A DNA stretch of 64,000 nucleotides, from assembly GCA_035477115.1 (NCBI GenBank), contig DATIKW010000041.1:4568-68567 (forward strand). The letters are read 5' to 3'. Below, one piece after another: positions 62,144-64,000 of the stretch (within the stretch, counting starts at the first letter, position 1; each line of letters begins with the position of its first letter). The notes under the pieces are model-generated. The model saw only the letters and a list, made by a program, of their open reading frames with translations, was not told the DNA's origin and searched no databases. Source of the DNA: UBA995 sp035477115. Lineage in GTDB: Bacteria > Bacillota > Sulfobacillia > UBA995. The position numbers and the translations under genes are program-made.

Positions 62144-62152
62144 TGGTATAAT
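62144..62152 (+). promoter_or_regulatory. Extended -10 promoter, leaderless transcript expected
   Basis: TGGTATAAT is a perfect extended -10 (TG-n-TATAAT). It ends seven bases before the ATG at 62159, so transcription should start at or within a base or two of the start codon. No ribosome site is present between them, consistent with a leaderless mRNA. The -35 region is weak, which is normal for extended -10 promoters. Confidence 0.6.
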
Positions 62153-62158
62153 GAACCC

Positions 62159-62959
62159 ATGCCGCCAGCCATATCGACCCCAGTTCCCCGGGCCCTGGTC
62201 AGCGCCTGCCTGGCCGGAGTCAATTGTCGCTATGATGGGGGAACCTGCTCCAGCCCTCCGGTGATCGAGCTGGTGCGGACCGGCCGGGCGGTGCCGGTGT
62301 GTCCCGAGCAACTGGGCGGCCTGCCCACGCCGCGCCCGCCCGCCCGGCTGAGCGGCGATGGCCGGGCGGTGTTGGCCGGAGAGGCGCGGGTCACCGATGC
62401 CCAGGGTGACGATGTCACCGCCCAGTTCCTGCGCGGCGCGGCCGAGGTCGCCGCCCTGGCCCGCTTGCTGGGAGCAAGGGATGCCATCCTCAAGCGCGGC
62501 AGTCCTTCCTGCGATCCGGGACCGGCAGCGATGGGAGTCACCGCCGCCTTGCTGGCTCGCGAGGGGCTTACGCTCCGGCATGAGGAAGATCCCGGTCCGG
62601 AGCCGATCGCAGTCCCTCCGGGGGTCGGGGTCAAGTGCTGGCTGGTCGCCCGGGATGGACCGGTGCTCGGCGCCGGCCTTCGTTCACTGCTCGAAGGGGT
62701 GAAGGCGACGGGCACGATCACCGGCGCGGCCCGGGCCATGGGCATGTCCTACCGGCAGGCCTGGGGACGCATCCGCTTGACCGAGCGGCGCCTGGGGATG
62801 AAACTGATCGACACGCGGGCCGGCGGTGCCCGGGGCGGAGCCACGGCCCTCACCCCCGGGGCAATAGAGCTGCTCGACTCATTTCGCGGTTTCGAGAAGG
62901 AAGTCGGCGAAGCCGCCGCCGCTAGCTTCGAGCGGCACTTCCCGCCCCGCCAACCGTAG
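62159..62959 (+). CDS. DUF523 (TudS-like) fused to ModE-type winged helix
   Basis: The 266-residue protein has an N-terminal DUF523 domain (about 10-145: ALVSACLAGVNCRYDGG, VPVCPEQLGGLPTPRPP, KRGSPSCDPG) with the cysteines that bind an Fe-S cluster in DUF523/TudS thiouracil desulfurases. A ModE_N winged-helix domain follows (about 155-250: GVGVKCWLVARDGPVLGAGL, GTITGAARAMGMSYRQAWGR, TALTPGAIELLDSF). One unbroken frame covers both. A DNA-binding protein with an Fe-S or sulfur-handling sensor domain is a plausible reading. ModE relatives regulate molybdate/tungstate genes; the window has a Mo/W formate dehydrogenase. Confidence 0.85.
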   Translation: MPPAISTPVPRALVSACLAGVNCRYDGGTCSSPPVIELVRTGRAVPVCPEQLGGLPTPRPPARLSGDGRAVLAGEARVTDAQGDDVTAQFLRGAAEVAALARLLGARDAILKRGSPSCDPGPAAMGVTAALLAREGLTLRHEEDPGPEPIAVPPGVGVKCWLVARDGPVLGAGLRSLLEGVKATGTITGAARAMGMSYRQAWGRIRLTERRLGMKLIDTRAGGARGGATALTPGAIELLDSFRGFEKEVGEAAAASFERHFPPRQP

Positions 62960-63145
62960 TCGGAGAGCGACGACCGTCTCATCGACCGGCGTCGCCGCCC
63001 TTCCTTTCCTGTCGCCTTCATCTCTCCGCGGGCCATTGTAAGCAATAATCCGAATATGTTAGACTCAATGGCGAGCAGTAAGGGCCGGAGCCGCTCCTCC
63101 CGGCCCTGCCGCCGCTCGACACATCTGGTACCGGGAGGGATGGCA

Positions 63146-64000
63146 ATGACAGCGCAAGTGCGGTTGGTGGCGGTCAGTCTGGTGCTCGTCCTGGTCCTTG
63201 CCCTTGCCGGATTCGCTGGGCTGTCGCCGCAAGTCGAGGCTTCACCGCCGGCCGGGTTCGCGCCGGGGCAAGTCCTGGTGCGGTTCCGCCCCGGCACGCC
63301 CGCGGCCGCGGTCGCCGCGGCCCATGGGTCGAGCCAGGGTCAGGCCCTGAAGGTGCTTGACCGGATCGGCGTCCAGGTGGTGCGGGTCCCGGCGGGCGAT
63401 GAACTCCGCGCCGTAGCCAGGTACCGGGCGAATCCCAATGTGCTGTTCGCCGAGGTCGACGGGACCGTGAGGGCGCTGGGCTTCACGCCCAACGATCCCA
63501 TGCTGCCGGACCAGTGGGGCCTCACTCGGGTGGAAGCCACACTGGCCTGGGGCGTGACCCGCGGGAGTTCTGCGATCCGCATAGCCATCCTCGACACGGG
63601 GATCGACGCGGGGCATCGCGACATCAACCCCAAGGTGGTGGCCGCCCGGAACTTCAGCACCAGCACCACGGTGAGTGATCGCAACGGCCACGGCACCCAT
63701 GTGGCCGGCATCGCCGCCGCCGTCACCAACAACGCCCGGGGCATCGCCGGGCTGGGCTTCAACGCGGTGCTCATGAACGGCAAGGTGCTCGGGGATAACG
63801 GCAGCGGGACGTGGTCATCGGTCGCCAACGGCATCATCTGGGCGGCGGACAATGGCGCCCATGTCATCAACATGAGCCTGGGCGGCACCAGCCACTCCGC
63901 CACCGTGGAGGATGCGGTCAACTACGCCTGGGGACGAGGGGTCGTCCTGGTCGCGGCAGCGGGCAACAGCAACACCAGCACCCTGACGTACCCGGCCGCC
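63146..64000 (+). CDS. Secreted subtilisin-like protease (S8), cut by window end
   Basis: The visible 285 residues comprise a signal peptide (VAVSLVLVLVLALAGFAGLS), an I9-like propeptide (GFAPGQVLVRFRPGTPAAAV to VLFAEVDGTVRALG), and the start of the S8 domain with Asp in IAILDTGIDAGH, His in DRNGHGTHVAGIAAA, and the Asn region VLVAAAGNSNTST; the Ser lies beyond the edge. ATG 63146 was chosen for its spacing to GGGAGGG; ATG 63140 abuts that site. Unlike the subtilase at 37492 it is clearly exported. Confidence 0.92.
   Translation, partial: MTAQVRLVAVSLVLVLVLALAGFAGLSPQVEASPPAGFAPGQVLVRFRPGTPAAAVAAAHGSSQGQALKVLDRIGVQVVRVPAGDELRAVARYRANPNVLFAEVDGTVRALGFTPNDPMLPDQWGLTRVEATLAWGVTRGSSAIRIAILDTGIDAGHRDINPKVVAARNFSTSTTVSDRNGHGTHVAGIAAAVTNNARGIAGLGFNAVLMNGKVLGDNGSGTWSSVANGIIWAADNGAHVINMSLGGTSHSATVEDAVNYAWGRGVVLVAAAGNSNTSTLTYPAA

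Noticed and set aside
1..64000. CRISPR array, tRNA or rRNA genes
   Set aside because: Intergenic spaces are short and none shows regularly spaced 25-37 nt repeats, a tRNA cloverleaf or rRNA-like sequence. A covariance search would be needed to exclude small RNAs.

Overview
The window is GC-rich, densely packed bacterial DNA with short intergenic gaps and strong AGGAGG-type ribosome binding sites. The gene content suggests an anaerobic, probably thermophilic or subsurface, acetyl-CoA-pathway organism. SLH- and LysM-carrying GH18 enzymes, a ThiI lacking the rhodanese domain beside a NifS-type desulfurase, DUF421 and DUF1275 proteins and NatAB-like transporters point to a Bacillota-like host. 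No rRNA, ribosomal protein or tRNA gene was seen, so the taxonomy is inference. No CRISPR array, prophage or intact transposase was recognised.

Layout. (1) 1-6.1 kb: a carbonyl-branch operon, acsD(partial)-cdhA-cdhB-cdhC-acsC. The CODH is of the archaeal CdhA/CdhB type and the ACS is the short archaeal CdhC type. It ends in a strong hairpin. (2) 6.2-7.6 kb: an accessory island with a dispersed repeat, four 24-bp direct repeats, a DUF2283 gene and a decayed HicB-like gene. (3) 7.6-16.9 kb: DUF166 and a two-subunit 2-oxoacid:ferredoxin oxidoreductase facing a NuoE-NuoF-FdhA formate dehydrogenase operon. With region 1 this gives CO2 to formate, CO2/CO to acetyl-CoA, and acetyl-CoA to a 2-oxoacid. 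(4) 17-21 kb: an orphan ABC permease, a DUF1028 protein, a WYL regulator and a nagB gene broken by an in-frame TAG. (5) 21-32.4 kb: a peptide-use locus with a family 5 binding protein, DppB/DppC permeases without ATPases, an S9 peptidase, two class C beta-lactamase-like hydrolases and an M19-like protein with altered metal ligands. A MNT/HepT toxin-antitoxin pair is inserted here. (6) 32.5-42 kb: trpS, M28 peptidase, SurA-N protein, LarA, a subtilase, NatAB and a MATE exporter. (7) 42-57 kb: divergent GH18 genes (LysM versus SLH), fabI, cysS, a coupled membrane protein/ceramidase-like pair, thiI-nifS, DUF421 and an HD-GYP protein. (8) 57-62 kb: two PaaK-like adenylating enzymes next to a sodium:solute symporter and its small subunit. 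(9) 62-64 kb: a DUF523-ModE fusion and a secreted subtilase cut by the window end.

A short dispersed palindromic repeat (core GGGGCGGGTT, 3-nt loop, AACCCGCCCC) occurs at least six times, mostly at gene 3' ends and in convergent intervals. One copy lies inside the 3' end of a coding sequence. The least expected items are the archaeal-type CODH/ACS, the DUF523-ModE fusion with an apparently leaderless promoter, the 24-bp iterons, and the PaaK-like pair in which one member lacks catalytic motifs.
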